42,163 bases of DNA from contig JAEUWP010000448.1 in assembly GCA_018524725.1 (NCBI GenBank), positions 1-42,163 on the forward strand, written 5' to 3'. The notes under the pieces were generated by a model. That model saw nothing but the letters and a program-made list of their open reading frames with translations, did no database searches and was not told the DNA's origin. The number at the start of each line of letters is the position of its first letter. Position 1 is the stretch's first letter. A program made the translations under genes and the position numbers. This DNA comes from Podaxis mareebaensis. Its lineage: Eukaryota > Basidiomycota > Agaricomycetes > Agaricales > Agaricaceae. Positions 1 to 9,598 of this stretch are shown here, one piece after another.

Positions 1-3000
1 GCCAACTAAACTCTTCATCTGTACCTTCATAACTGGCCCAAATGACTTTGTACAGGAGTGGACATGTCCGGCAGCACTGGTCAATCTTGGAATCCACAAT
101 CTGCTCGATCTCATATTTGGGTTCGCTGTCTATGATGACCAGAGGTGGAGGTGGAGGGACTCGGTTAGGAATGGTGTTGGGAGTGGAAGGCTTGAGCATG
201 GAAACATGGAAGACAGGATGAACAGCACACATAGAGTCGGGAAGTCGGAGGGTAAAAGAATGAGAGCCGGCTTAAGCAATGATCTCATATGGACCTAAGA
301 ACTTCTCAGATAATTTCTTTGAAGGTCTGGTAGTCCAGAAGAACTGGGCCTTGACAAAGACTTTATCGCCAACCTTGAAGTCCGGAGTGGACAGATGATG
401 GGCATCTGCGGACACCTGGTAGCACTCCTGGGCTCGGGCGATTTCAGTCTTGAGAGCAGAATGTAAGTCATCAAGGTCAACCACAAAGTCTCAGGCCCGG
501 GCAGACGTGAGATCGTGTTCAGGATGGACAGAGATGGCAGGGTGATAACCCTTGTTAGCAAAGAACAGAGAGACACTGGTGGTAGCATTAGGAGCATTGT
601 TGTAGGCGAACTCTGCAATGGGAAGTAAGTCAGCCCAATTGTCCTGCTGATAATTGCAATATACTCGGAGGTATTGTTCGAGCGTCTGGTTCATCCACTC
701 AGTCTGTCCATCGCCTTCTGGATGATATCCAGATGTGAAGTGCAGCTTCATATCCAGGGCCTTGCCCAAGGACTGGAAGAAGTGTGAGACAAATTTGGAG
801 CCACGATCGGACGTGACATGTGAGGGGACACCATGCTTTGAAAATACATGGAGGACGAATAGGCGGGTGAGTTCAGCAGAGGTAATGGTGTCATGAGTCG
901 GAATGAAGATACTTTGCTTGGTGAGGCAGTCAACAATTACAAGGATGGTATCAAAGCTGGAGGACTTGGGGAGCTTCTCAATGAAGTCCATAGAGATGGA
1001 ATGCCAAGGGCGATCTGGGATAGGGAGTTGCTTGAGGTTTCCGTATGGCCAATGACGCTGTGACTTGCTCTGCATACAGGTTACACAGCTTTTGCAGAAG
1101 TCCTTGACGAAGGAGCAGACGTTTGGCCAGGTATAGTCACAACAGACCAACTCTAGAGTCTTGTTCTGACCGAAGTGTCCAGAAAGCATATGATCATGCT
1201 TATACTGGAGGACTTGCAAGCAGAGGTCATTGGAATTGGGAACATAAATGCAGCCATCAAGGCAGAGGAAACCGTCCGAATCCATGGACCAGCGACCTTG
1301 GGGGTTAGAGATATGCTCAGCAGCAAGGGAATCGGAAGGAAGAGCGGAAAGGATGTCAGAATGGAGCTGCTCATAGTCAAGGACCATGGCCACTTGGAGG
1401 GAAGGGGAAAAGAGGGAGGTGGCCCGGACAGATGCCACAAGTTGCTCTTGAGTGAAGACAGGTCTAAAATTGTGAGGATTTACTGTGGTGTAGCCATTAT
1501 TCCCCCCTTTAGGATAGACATCCCATTGTGTAGTCAAAGCATCCAGTTTTGTCCCAAGGCATCCGGGACAGAAGTGGATGACGAGATTGAACTGCGACAA
1601 GTACTCTGACCAACGAGCCTGGCGACAGGTCAGAACTTTAGTAGTAGAGAAGTACTCAAGGTTCTTGTGATCAGTGACCATGTCAATGGGTAAGGCAGAG
1701 CCTTCAAGATAGTGTCACCAGATGCAGAAAGCCTCGAAGATGGCCAGAAGTTCCTTGTCATGAGTATCATAGTTAGATTCAGACGCATTGAAAGTGTGGG
1801 AATGGAAAGCAATGGGATGAATATCACCATCAGGAGCGATAATGGAAAGAATGGCAGCCAGGGCATAGTCTGATGCATCAGTCTCAACGATAATCTGAGA
1901 GTCCAGAATCCAGTGAGTCAAGACCGGAGCCATGGTGAAAGCCTTCTTGAGCATCTCGAATGCTTCACGACACTCTGCTGTGAAGTTCCAGGGAGCACCC
2001 TTATGGGTGAGACAGGTCAGGGGAACTACAATGTCAGAATAACCATGAATAAAACAGCAGTAGAAGTTAGTGAAACCTAGGAAGGACTGGATGTCCTTGA
2101 CTTTCTTTGGCTCGGGCCAATCTTGAATGATCTTGACTTTGTCTTTGGACATCTTGAGACCGTCTGGGGACAAGATGTAACCAAGGTATTCGACTGCTTC
2201 CGAATGGAACTTGCACTTGTCCACTCGCACGTACAAGCTGTGCTTGCGGAGCCGATGGAGGACTTCCTGGACATGTTGCTTATGTTGGGAGATGTCGTCC
2301 GAGTAGATCAGTATATCATCAAGATAGATAGTGACACATACGTCTAATAGATCGCCAAAGATGTCGTTCATGAAGCGCTGGAAGGCTGCCAGAGTGTTGG
2401 TGAGTCCGAATGGCATAACCATCCATTCAAAGGACCTGTAGTGGGTCTGGAAGGTGGTTTTCCACTCGTCTCCCTCAGCTATCTGGACAAGATGATAGGT
2501 GTGACGGAGATCTATCTTGGTGTAGATGTGAGCCTTGCGAGGAGAATCAAGGAGGTCAGAAATCAGGGGAAGGGGATAATGGTCTTTCTTGGTGATCTTG
2601 TTGAGTCCATGGAAATCGACGCAAAGGTGGAGAGAGCCGTCTTTCTTGCGGACAAAGAGGACTGGAGCACCATGCAGAGAGGTTGATGGACAAATGAAGC
2701 CGATGGACAAATGTTCATCAATAAATTCCCTTAACGCTTCCAGCTCAACCTGGGATAGAGAGTAAATGGTCCCGATAGGAGGACTAGCACCCTCTTCCAG
2801 ATTGATTTTAAGGTCATATGGATGATGTGGAGGCAACGTATCCACGCAGACCTTGCTGAAGACGTCAGCGAATTCGTGATACTCTGAGGGAACGTTTGAC
2901 AAATTGACAGGCTCAGAGGGCTGAGCAGACCCAGCAGAGACAGATGGAGAATGGATGTTGAAAGTAAAGGAAACTGAACCAGGAAGGCAAGATGCATGCA

Positions 3001-3591
3001 GGAAGGCTGCAGCACCAATCAGGAGGAAGGCGGATCTGGATGGACTGGAAACACAGAAGAAAGTGCAGTGTGGAGAGTTGGAGCAGGGGTTGAAAAGACT
3101 TGTTGCTGTGGCCGGAAAGAGATACTGTTCAAGACCCAGTCAATCAATGGATTGTAGTGGGTGAGCCAGTTGTGACCAAGAACCACAGAGCAAGATGAGT
3201 CCAACCGAGTGACATAGAAGTCCAAAGTCATCGATTCACCAGTAGGAAATGTAACAGGGATTTTTGCTAGTTCAGTTATATACAAGTTTGAAGAGCCATC
3301 AAAAAGTCGAAGTTCTACAGGAGCAACATGGAACGTAGGAATTGAGCAGTCACGAACAAGGGAAGAATCAATGAAGCAATGTGTGGAACCACTATCCACC
3401 AAGGCAGTCACAGTACCATCAGACAAAGGTGGATCGGAGGCAGATGAAGGAGCAAAAGATGGAGAGGAAAGGGGAATGTGAAGAGCATGAGGGTTGGAAA
3501 GAGCGGATGCGTTGAGTCAGAAACTCTCTGTAGCACAGACGAGTTCAACGCAGTCCCCAGTCTGTGCAGAGTCCTGAGGACTGCCCTCTAT
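1..3591 (-). pseudogene. pol: G1 pol: protease-RT-RNase H-integrase-chromodomain, broken
   Basis: Polyprotein that matures the particle, copies the RNA and integrates the cDNA. Protease has LVDSGSTHCFID with catalytic D near 3396. RT (from about 2900) has RKKDGS and the catalytic YLDD at 2326-2315. RNase H has ETDASDYA. Integrase has an HHCC zinc region and a D,D35E triad at about 991, 808 and 700. A GPY/F-like region with VHPVFHVSMLKP follows. The chromodomain starts near 128 (YEIEQIVDSK...YKVIWASYEG) and runs off the window. Lesions are TGA at 3519-3517, 1714-1712 and 490-488, TAA at 274-272, and a one-base-deletion type frameshift between protease and RT (about 3060-3019). The frame is otherwise continuous, which suggests recent decay. 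Confidence 0.9.
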
Positions 3592-3597
3592 TTTTTT
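3550..3597 (-). promoter_or_regulatory. Candidate -1 ribosomal frameshift signal between G1 gag and pol
   Basis: In the gag frame the codons are TCA AAA AAA TAG, so 3597-3591 form a canonical slippery heptamer A AAA AAA directly before the gag stop. After a 6-base spacer, GCAGTCC (3584-3578) can pair perfectly with GGACTGC (3556-3550) across a 21-base loop. The protease frame downstream is exactly the -1 frame and continues ATA GAG GGC. Heptamer, spacer and hairpin fit the known layout of -1 frameshift signals; activity is inferred. Confidence 0.72.
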
Positions 3598-5000
3598 GAA
3601 CCCGACAGGGGATTCGAAGGAGAGGGGCTCTTCGCTGGGACCTCAGCTTGGGCTTGAGCCTGCTGACCTTTGGCCTTCTGATTAGAGGCAGACAGACCCG
3701 GAGGAGGACCAGATCCGGATGCCTTGCATGGGCAGTTGTTTACCTGATGGTTAGCATCACTGCAGAACATACAGAGGTTGTTGTCAAAGTGATGTTGGCA
3801 TTCTTGAGGGGTGAGCTTGCTGTTCAGGCCGAGTTTATTGCCCAGAGATGACTTCGGAGCATTCCCAGATGAGTTTGGACAATTGCCAGATGAGTTCGGA
3901 CAATTGCCGGATGAGTTCAGACAATTGCCAGATGAGTTCAGACAATTGCTGGACTGAGAGGAATTAGGAGGGGATTTGGGGGAGGATGAGTTAGGCTTCT
4001 GATTATTGTTGTTATTGGATGAATTGCCGGGTTTCTTCTGATTAGGGTCATTCTTTGGGGGCTGTGCAGAGCGGTCACTATGATGCTTATGCTCGTGCTG
4101 CTGCTCCCAGTGACATTGGTCAATAAGGCTAGCAACCCTTTTCATTTCGTCCAAGGAGTTGGGCTTACCCTCTGCCTGAGTGGCAATCAAGTCCTGAATA
4201 CGATCTGGAAGACCCCTGTAATAACGATGGCAAAGGACCAAGTCCAGCCACCTGACCAAACTAGCCAGGCAGTTGAACTTGAGGTCATACTTGAGGATAG
4301 GTTGGTTACTAGCCATCCAGAGAGAGTCCAGCTCTTCAGCGGCTTCTCCAGTGGGGTCTGCAAGTCCAAAACGGGTTTCTATTTCTCTGACAAAGACTTC
4401 CCAGTTATTGAGAAGCTTGTGGTTGGACCAATCAAGATCTTCAGACCTGAGAATGGTTTGGAACCAGTCAAGAGCAGTGCCAGACAGATACATGATAGCA
4501 AAGCAGATTTTGGAAGAATCTTCTGCGAACTGATGCGCGTTTGAAGTGAAATAGAGGCGGCACTGGAAGACCCATTGGCAGATTTTGAGAGGGTCTGAAC
4601 CGTTGAACGTGTCGGGTTCTCAGACCTTCACGTGAGAGGGATTTGCTGGGCCAACAGAGTTGCTACACTCCAAGGAACGGAGGGTACGGGAGAGGTGGCT
4701 GAGAGCATTGGCTAACATCTCCTGGGGGTCTTGATTTTCATCGTTGTCCTCACCAGGATCATTGCCACCACCACCACCCTCATCTCCAGGGTCTGGAGGG
4801 CCACCAGAATTTCCTTGAGAGTACCCAGCAGAGGTTTGAGTTTGAGTTCTGGACTTGGCAGTAACTGTAGTAGAAGACATGGTGGAAGAAAATTGATATG
4901 GAGCAGGAGTTGAAGAGAATTCACAATCTGTGTGGGGGAGAACAGGTTCTGGAATGGTGATTCCTTGAGCTCGTGCAGCACTATGTGTTGTAGATGGCAT
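3588..5000 (-). pseudogene. gag: G1 gag (capsid and nucleocapsid), one internal stop
   Basis: Structural polyprotein that packages the element RNA in cytoplasmic particles. The ATG at 5000-4998 is the first in frame, 154 bases after the LTR. The N-terminal part (about 125 residues) is S/T/G-rich and acidic. The capsid-like part follows, and a CX2CX4HX4C zinc knuckle (CMFCSDANHQVNNC) lies near the C-terminus. A run of NCPNSSG-type heptads lies before the knuckle, encoded by a 21-bp tandem repeat. One in-frame TGA at 4619-4617 splits the frame after HVKV; the context suggests a former Arg codon CGA. The frame ends at TAG 3590-3588, directly after an A7 run used as a frameshift site. Without the TGA the product would be about 470 residues. 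Confidence 0.88.
3847..3951 (-). repeat. 21-bp tandem repeat in G1 gag
   Basis: Five consecutive 21-bp units start at 3847, 3868, 3889, 3910 and 3931 and encode N-[CA]-[PL]-[NK]-S-S-G type heptads. The first unit is the most diverged. The repeat keeps the reading frame and lies between the capsid region and the zinc knuckle. Confidence 0.85.
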
Positions 5001-5140
5001 AAAAATTTGGAATGATACCAGAGGTCTGAGTCAGAATATACTGTTAAGAACTGACTCTGGACGGGGGCAGACCATGGGTGGCCAAGGGCGGATGCACGCA
5101 GACACGGGGTTGAGGCCTTGGCTTCAACTTATGTGTTGCA

Positions 5141-5154
5141 CCCCTCTGATACCG
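5141..5154 (-). other. Primer-binding site of G1 (initiator-Met tRNA type)
   Basis: Directly after the LTR end the minus strand reads CGGTATCAGAGGGG. This resembles the common retrotransposon site TGGTATCAGAG, which pairs with the 3' end of initiator methionine tRNA, except that the first base is C instead of T. No complementary stretch was found inside the LTR, so tRNA priming is more likely than self-priming here. Confidence 0.6.
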
Positions 5155-5762
5155 TGATGGCCTCACTTGACCAACTATGGACTCGAGCAGACGAGCAGAC
5201 AGAGAACAGACAGAGACAGGACAAGCCCAGACCGAGGAGCAGACTTGTAGTGGACAAACAGGAGAGAGGAGGAAGATCTAAGTTGATATTCTGACTGAGG
5301 ATTACAAATGGTAGTGATCCTACTTATATACTGGTAGTCAGGATAAAGTCCAGAGAGTAGTAGTTAAGCGAGAAACAATAGTAACTACTCAAAGGAGAAT
5401 ACAAGAAACATGTGAACTGATAACCATGGTGAAGATACCAGAATAAGGAGTCCGTCCGCAAAGCGTCCAGACGTCCGATAGGATGGGGGCAGAAGTGAAA
5501 CATCAGATAACAGAGAAACCAAGATAAGCGAGAGATAATCAAGGGTAAAGGGAAAAACCACGGATAAATGGAAAAACACAAGATAATTGGATATGGGGAT
5601 CAGATAAGGAAAATGACAGAAAGAACAATGACGGATAAAAGTATTTGCAAGGGGAAAGGTCCAACAGAAAAGGAAGAAAGGTTAAACTGAATACGATCCA
5701 CAGAATCTGGGTTGTAACCAAGGCTCCGAGAGTTTAATGGGCACGAAGTGAAGTCCGTAACA
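5155..5762 (-). repeat. 5' LTR of G1
   Basis: On the minus strand the LTR starts TGTTACGGAC at 5762 and ends CCATCA at 5155, giving the usual TG...CA ends over 608 bp. The left edge is fixed by the adjacent primer-binding site and the right edge by the point where LINE copy E sequence begins. A TATA box lies at 5323-5330, so U3 would be roughly 5762-5300 and R/U5 the remainder. There is no second copy in the window to confirm the ends. Confidence 0.82.
5323..5330 (-). promoter_or_regulatory. TATA box in the G1 LTR
   Basis: The minus strand reads TATATAAG. Transcription would be expected to start about 30 bases further on, near 5300, and run toward gag. The motif is seen directly; its use as a promoter is inferred from its place in the LTR. 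Confidence 0.6.
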
Positions 5763-6918
5763 CCAGCTGGTCACAGACCAGTTCCAATGTCTCCATCCCA
5801 GCACCAAACCTGGCCAGTACTTGCTGGACTTGTTTAGCAACCAAATCAAATTCATAGAGTGCCCTGATCCTTCAAAAGAAGGTGCCATGGCACTCCATAT
5901 TGCCAATGCATCCTGTGCTCAGGATCTTTCCTTTTTATCTCCAGTTTCCCTTCTTATAGCTACAGATAGTTCCATTCCTTCCAATCCTTCTCTTTCTACT
6001 ACTTCTACCTTTCTCATCTTCGACTCTTCTGACTCAGATATTCTCTCCTCAGCCATCCACCCCTGTGGTGAAGTTACTTCCACTGATTCTGAATCCTATG
6101 CCCTATGTCTTGGTCTCTTCTCATCCATCTCTCACACTTCTTCTCTCAACTCTTCTTCAATTGTAGTTTTTACAGACTCAATTTCTTCCACTAAATTGTT
6201 ATTCTCTTATAGGCCTCACAGCACACATCCAGACTCTATCACAGTCACTCCTCTCCTACATTCCTGGCTCTCCTCCTCCCCTCTCAACCAAGTCCACTTC
6301 TGGTCCATCCTGTTGTCTGCCAACTGGTCTATCCATCACAAGGCACATACCCTCACCAAGTCCCTCCATCTCCCCAACCCACACCATCAACCAATCTGCA
6401 CCTCTCTTGGCTTTATCCACAACCACTATATGCAGAAATGCTTGTCACTCTGGCAGCATCACATGAATGATCCAACCTACCATGGCCAATCTTGGCTACC
6501 TCTTCTCAATCCCACTGAGCAGCCCCTCCAACCCAAGTACACCAAAGGCAAAACTTGGCTCAATTTGCCCCTTGGAAAGAACACCCATTTATGTGCATGC
6601 TTCATGCACTGTGTCACCAATCACATGCCTATCAGCACCTTCTGACAGCACTTCTTCCCTGGGCACCACATTGCTTCCTGCTCATGTGGTGAACCCCTTG
6701 AGATGTGAGACCATATTCTTGATGACTGCCCCCACTTCTGTTACCTGGTAGGAGCCCATGACAGCTTCTTCTGGGTTATCCAGTTTCTAGACCAGAACCT
6801 GGCAGCATTTTATTTCACCAACCAGATCCAAGGACCTATCACACAGGAAGAGTTCACTACCTGCCACCTCAACTATAGAGAGCAACTTGCAAGAAACAGA
6901 GTTCCTGATGTACACTGA
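5763..6918 (+). pseudogene. LINE E ORF2 C-terminal part (RNase H, CCHC)
   Basis: The translation matches the end of ORF2 in copies A, C and D. RNase H motifs are visible as IATDSS, DSESYALCLGLFSS and VFTDSISSTKLL, followed by the terminal cysteine/histidine motif CSCGEPLE...DHILDDCPHF. It has at least two TGA stops (after PISTF and after PLEM), the first splitting the frame near 6645. The frame would end at TGA 6916-6918, as in copy C. RNase H would remove the RNA template during target-primed reverse transcription. No activity is expected from this fragment. Confidence 0.85.
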
Positions 6919-7127
6919 AGGCCTTTCTCTTTCTTATTTCATAGCTAGCTCCCCACTCCTACACCTCTTCACTTTCTAATCCTTTTTTCTCCTTCCCACA
7001 TCTTGTTAAGTTAGTTCATACTCTCTTCTCACCTCTCATGCTTCTAATGTAGCTCCACTGCTCCTATCTACTACATCTTCACTGCTCCTTTCTTTTCTTT
7101 TCCTTCTTTCTCTAGTTTTGGTATTGG

Positions 7128-7174
7128 GACTGCTATCATGCACCTGTTTGTAGTAGCCAGTCTATTGCAATAAA
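7128..7174 (+). promoter_or_regulatory. LINE E 3' hairpin and polyadenylation signal
   Basis: GACTGCTA at 7128-7135 pairs with TAGC-C-AGTC at 7154-7162 (one bulged base), followed by AATAAA at 7169-7174 and the A tail. The same element is present in copies B, C and D. Confidence 0.7.
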
Positions 7175-7198
7175 TGTCAATTTAAAAAAAAAAAAAAA

Positions 7199-8045
7199 GA
7201 CACACACATACATGTTCACTACCAGAACAGCCTATTAGGCAGGGAATAATGTAGATTATAAATTATATGACTCTGTACTTGTACATGTAATCCCTTGTTG
7301 AGTCAGAATATTGTAACATTAGATTATAATCACTCCTCAACTTATAATATAAAAATCCCCTTGATGATGTGAGGTGAAGCAAGGGAATTCCTACCAAGCT
7401 TCACTTAGAGGGTTGTTGTATATTCAACAATCATTGAAGTGATAGTTAAGCATTTATAGGAGTTTTCTTTGGTTGATACAACCTACTAGTGAGAGCCAGA
7501 ACAAAGACCCAGTAGTTCCCCCAGAAGTTTCCATAAGTTGAGAATTAGAAGTTAGCCTTAGCAGGGTTAACTAGGAATACATCACAGCTGCATATCACTG
7601 GTCAGAGCACTCATTGGTATGAGTTGGTATATTTCTAGTAGTAGTGAGGGATCACTCTTGCTACCTTCAATTCTTTGGTACTTGTGAATTGTAGTGACAC
7701 TATGTCAGAGACTTGTCAATTTAAGAACAAACAGTTTAGTTCAGTCTTGAACTAGCAAATCATTGAGACCACCTTGTGACAGCATCCAGAAGTCCTTGCA
7801 TCAAGCAAAGATAACACCAAGCACATATACTTCCCTCACCCTTTCACAACCCTTATTATCCCTTTAACATTCCCAGTGAGCATTTTGATCTCATGTCACT
7901 TTACTATCTCTTTCCTTTCTGAATCAGAGTCCCCCATGAACTTGCTAGGGTGTGGCTTTTGGCAATACTATTTTATATTTTGTTTCACACTATACCTATT
8001 ATCTGTTATATCTGATAGCAATCCATTTGCTGCCCCATCACTGTA
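7199..8045. other. Unassigned AT-rich stretch between LINE E and LINE A
   Basis: No ORF longer than 78 codons and no recognised domain. It contains a TATA-like stretch (ttataatataaaaa, about 7340-7354) and a short CA-rich start. It could be part of an old LTR or the pre-insertion locus of LINE A, but no second copy is present in the window to test that. Confidence 0.4.
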
Positions 8046-8843
8046 GAATCATTGGGCTGAAAAAGCACTGGCTGTGTCCTCCACTTCCACCAAAGATGCT
8101 ACTGGGAACCTCCAGAGCTCTTCTATCATTCCCTCAGACATCACTGGGCATCTCCATGACTCTGATTTGCAATTCACTTGGGACATAGCATGAGCAATTG
8201 CCCTTTCTCATCTTCCTCCATCTATCCCAGACAAACAAGGTGAGTCTTCAGGCTCTAACATTGATACTGAAGTGCTCCCCCCCCCCTCCCACCACCACCA
8301 ACATTCCCAAAACCATTCCTGGAGTTTTGAACTCCAGGAAAGGTGACACCAACTCTAGCTTGTGGTCTACCATCACATGCTGACAGGTGCCCCACAAATT
8401 GGTAGCTGCTCAACAACAGCATAAGCCTATTGTCACTCCTGCCTTCCCTCCACAAGCCCCCAAACCCTCTCCCCCTTCTGCTACCCCTCCTCCTATCAAT
8501 TACAAGACCCACCCCAGGTCTAATGCACCTTCTCCTTCTATCCAAAGGTCGTCCTATGCTAGAGCAGCCTCCAACTCCCCAATGAACCCTGACAAGCTGC
8601 AGAAATATGCCACTCTTCAGAACCAATTCCCTCAAATGTCACTGGTTGACATTGTCAACTTCCTTAGGTCTTCCAGGGATATTAAATCTCCTACAAATTC
8701 ACCCAAGCCTTCTCCCCCTCATCCCTCCAATTCCCCAAAAGCCACTCAGGGCCCATCCCATAAGAATATAGTCATTCCATATAATGATGTGTTCAAACCC
8801 ATCCACATCACCTCACTTGACTTGGTGGTGAGAAACTGCAATA
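8046..8843 (+). pseudogene. LINE A ORF1, first segment
   Basis: Middle part of the RNA-binding ORF1, recognised by alignment with copy C. The proline-rich linker is followed by ELQKYAALQNQFPSMSPVD-like and IVPYND..KPI..TSLDLVV-like blocks (here DKLQKYATLQNQFPQMSLVD and NIVIPYNDVFKPIHITSLD). The start is truncated and the first 300 bases are frame-shifted. The protein context continues at 11784. An open frame from 8387 runs on past 8843 into the inserted chimera, but that extension is accidental. Confidence 0.8.
8830..8843. repeat. Target duplication, left copy, of the D chimera
   Basis: gagaaactgcaata, repeated exactly at 11770-11783 after the poly(A). Joining A across one copy restores the ORF1 context C-N-N-A-L. 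Confidence 0.92.
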
Positions 8844-8846
8844 GGT

Positions 8847-8930
8847 TGGCCATATGGTCAAGGGGTTTGGATGTAGGCTTAATTCCTGCCAGACCTTTCA
8901 GCTGTGTGGTCCTGGGTTCAAACCCCTGGG
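8847..8930 (+). promoter_or_regulatory. tRNA-Leu-like head with pol III A and B boxes
   Basis: TGGCCATATGGTCAAGGGG resembles the D-arm of leucine tRNAs, and TGGTCAAGGGG (8855-8865) fits the A-box consensus. GGTTCAAACCC (8915-8925) fits the B box. Between them, ggatgtaggctt resembles a Leu anticodon loop with TAG. Spacing of about 50 bases fits a tRNA with a long variable arm. The acceptor stem is degenerate, so it is a tRNA-derived promoter and not a functional tRNA gene. Confidence 0.6.
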
Positions 8931-9598
8931 GATGCATTTCTTCGGGGGCTACTGGTGCGCAAAGTGTGGTTGCTTAGCAATAATCTCGGGTGACTCTGAA
9001 ATGGTTGTATGGTCCTGTTTGGGTCTTGGGTGGTTCCAGGCACACTGATCGCTGGTACCTTCCAGGGTTAAGCTGGCTTTCAAGTACCCAGGGAGAGATC
9101 TCCCAGGCTAGCATGGGTAAATTACTCAGCCATGCAGCAAGTCATGTAGTGATGTCACACTGTAATGGTGTGACTAAGCTGTGTGCTCTGCTCAAGTCTG
9201 ATATACTGGCTGAAGGTGGTGGTGCTCCCTTGGTAAAGGAGCTTAATCTGGGGTATATCGCCAATGACCCCATGTCACATACCTCTGGGGTGACCTTGGG
9301 AACCAATCTGGTAGCAGCGCCTGCAAGGTGTAGAGCCCAGACTGTTAAGCACGGGGATCCAGGCCTTAATGGCATACCAAACTGGCTGCTGGGTAACGGG
9401 AAGTGGCCCTGGGGTAGTGCCTGGATCAAGTCATGGGCTGTAGCAAGGGATGTCAGAGAATGCTCCCTTGGCTTGAGAGGACTAAATCCTACACCAGTCA
9501 GCCTGATACAGTTAAAAATAGTCAGGTTCTGGCTCAAGTTGATTCCACATCACCCGAAAGGGTAGGGGTGCCTGCAAAGGGCTCCATAGATGGGGCTG
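8931..9598 (+). other. Unknown body of the chimera
   Basis: About 670 bases with no homology to anything else in the window. Open frames exist on both strands (for example 8990-9565 plus and 9537-9142 minus) but show no recognisable domain or repeat. It may be the body of a SINE family. Confidence 0.5.

Larger units (their letters stand above)
1..5762 (-). mobile_element. G1: Ty3/Gypsy chromovirus, 5' LTR to chromodomain, 3' end outside window
   Basis: A minus-strand LTR retrotransposon. From right to left it has a 608-bp 5' LTR, a tRNA-type primer-binding site, gag with a zinc knuckle, a -1 frameshift signal, aspartic protease, reverse transcriptase, RNase H, integrase with D,D35E, a GPY/F-like region and a chromodomain that is cut by the window start. 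This order with a C-terminal chromodomain defines chromoviruses of the Ty3/Gypsy group. It sits inside LINE copy E, whose sequence resumes at 5763 (the first five bases, CCAGC, are the candidate target duplication). CG dinucleotides are still common, so it looks young, but five in-frame stops and one frameshift make it defective as it stands. The 3' LTR is not visible, so LTR divergence cannot be used to date it. Confidence 0.93.
5763..7198 (+). mobile_element. LINE copy E, 3' end (interrupted by G1)
   Basis: The 3' part of a Tad1-like LINE: RNase H and C-terminal zinc region of ORF2, a pyrimidine-rich 3' UTR, the family's conserved 3' hairpin, AATAAA at 7169-7174 and a poly(A) tail at 7184-7198. 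Its left side is cut by the G1 insertion at 5762/5763; the remainder would lie beyond the left window edge. Few CG dinucleotides remain, so it is older than G1. Confidence 0.9.

Noticed and set aside
91..128. Chromodomain as part of a host chromatin gene
   Set aside because: It continues the frame of the integrase and GPY/F-like region of G1, the normal chromovirus position.
1175..1609. Plus-strand ORFs over G1 and G2 (also 4080-4544, 40593-41018)
   Set aside because: They are antisense shadows of pol and gag. The last is a Trp/Ser-rich reading of the proline-rich gag tract.
8847..8930. A functional tRNA-Leu gene
   Set aside because: A and B boxes are good, but the acceptor stem does not pair and the sequence begins exactly at a retroposon boundary with a target duplication.
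8387..8977. 196-codon ORF that looks like a single gene
   Set aside because: It is LINE A ORF1 running by chance into the inserted tRNA-like head; homology stops exactly at the insertion point 8843.
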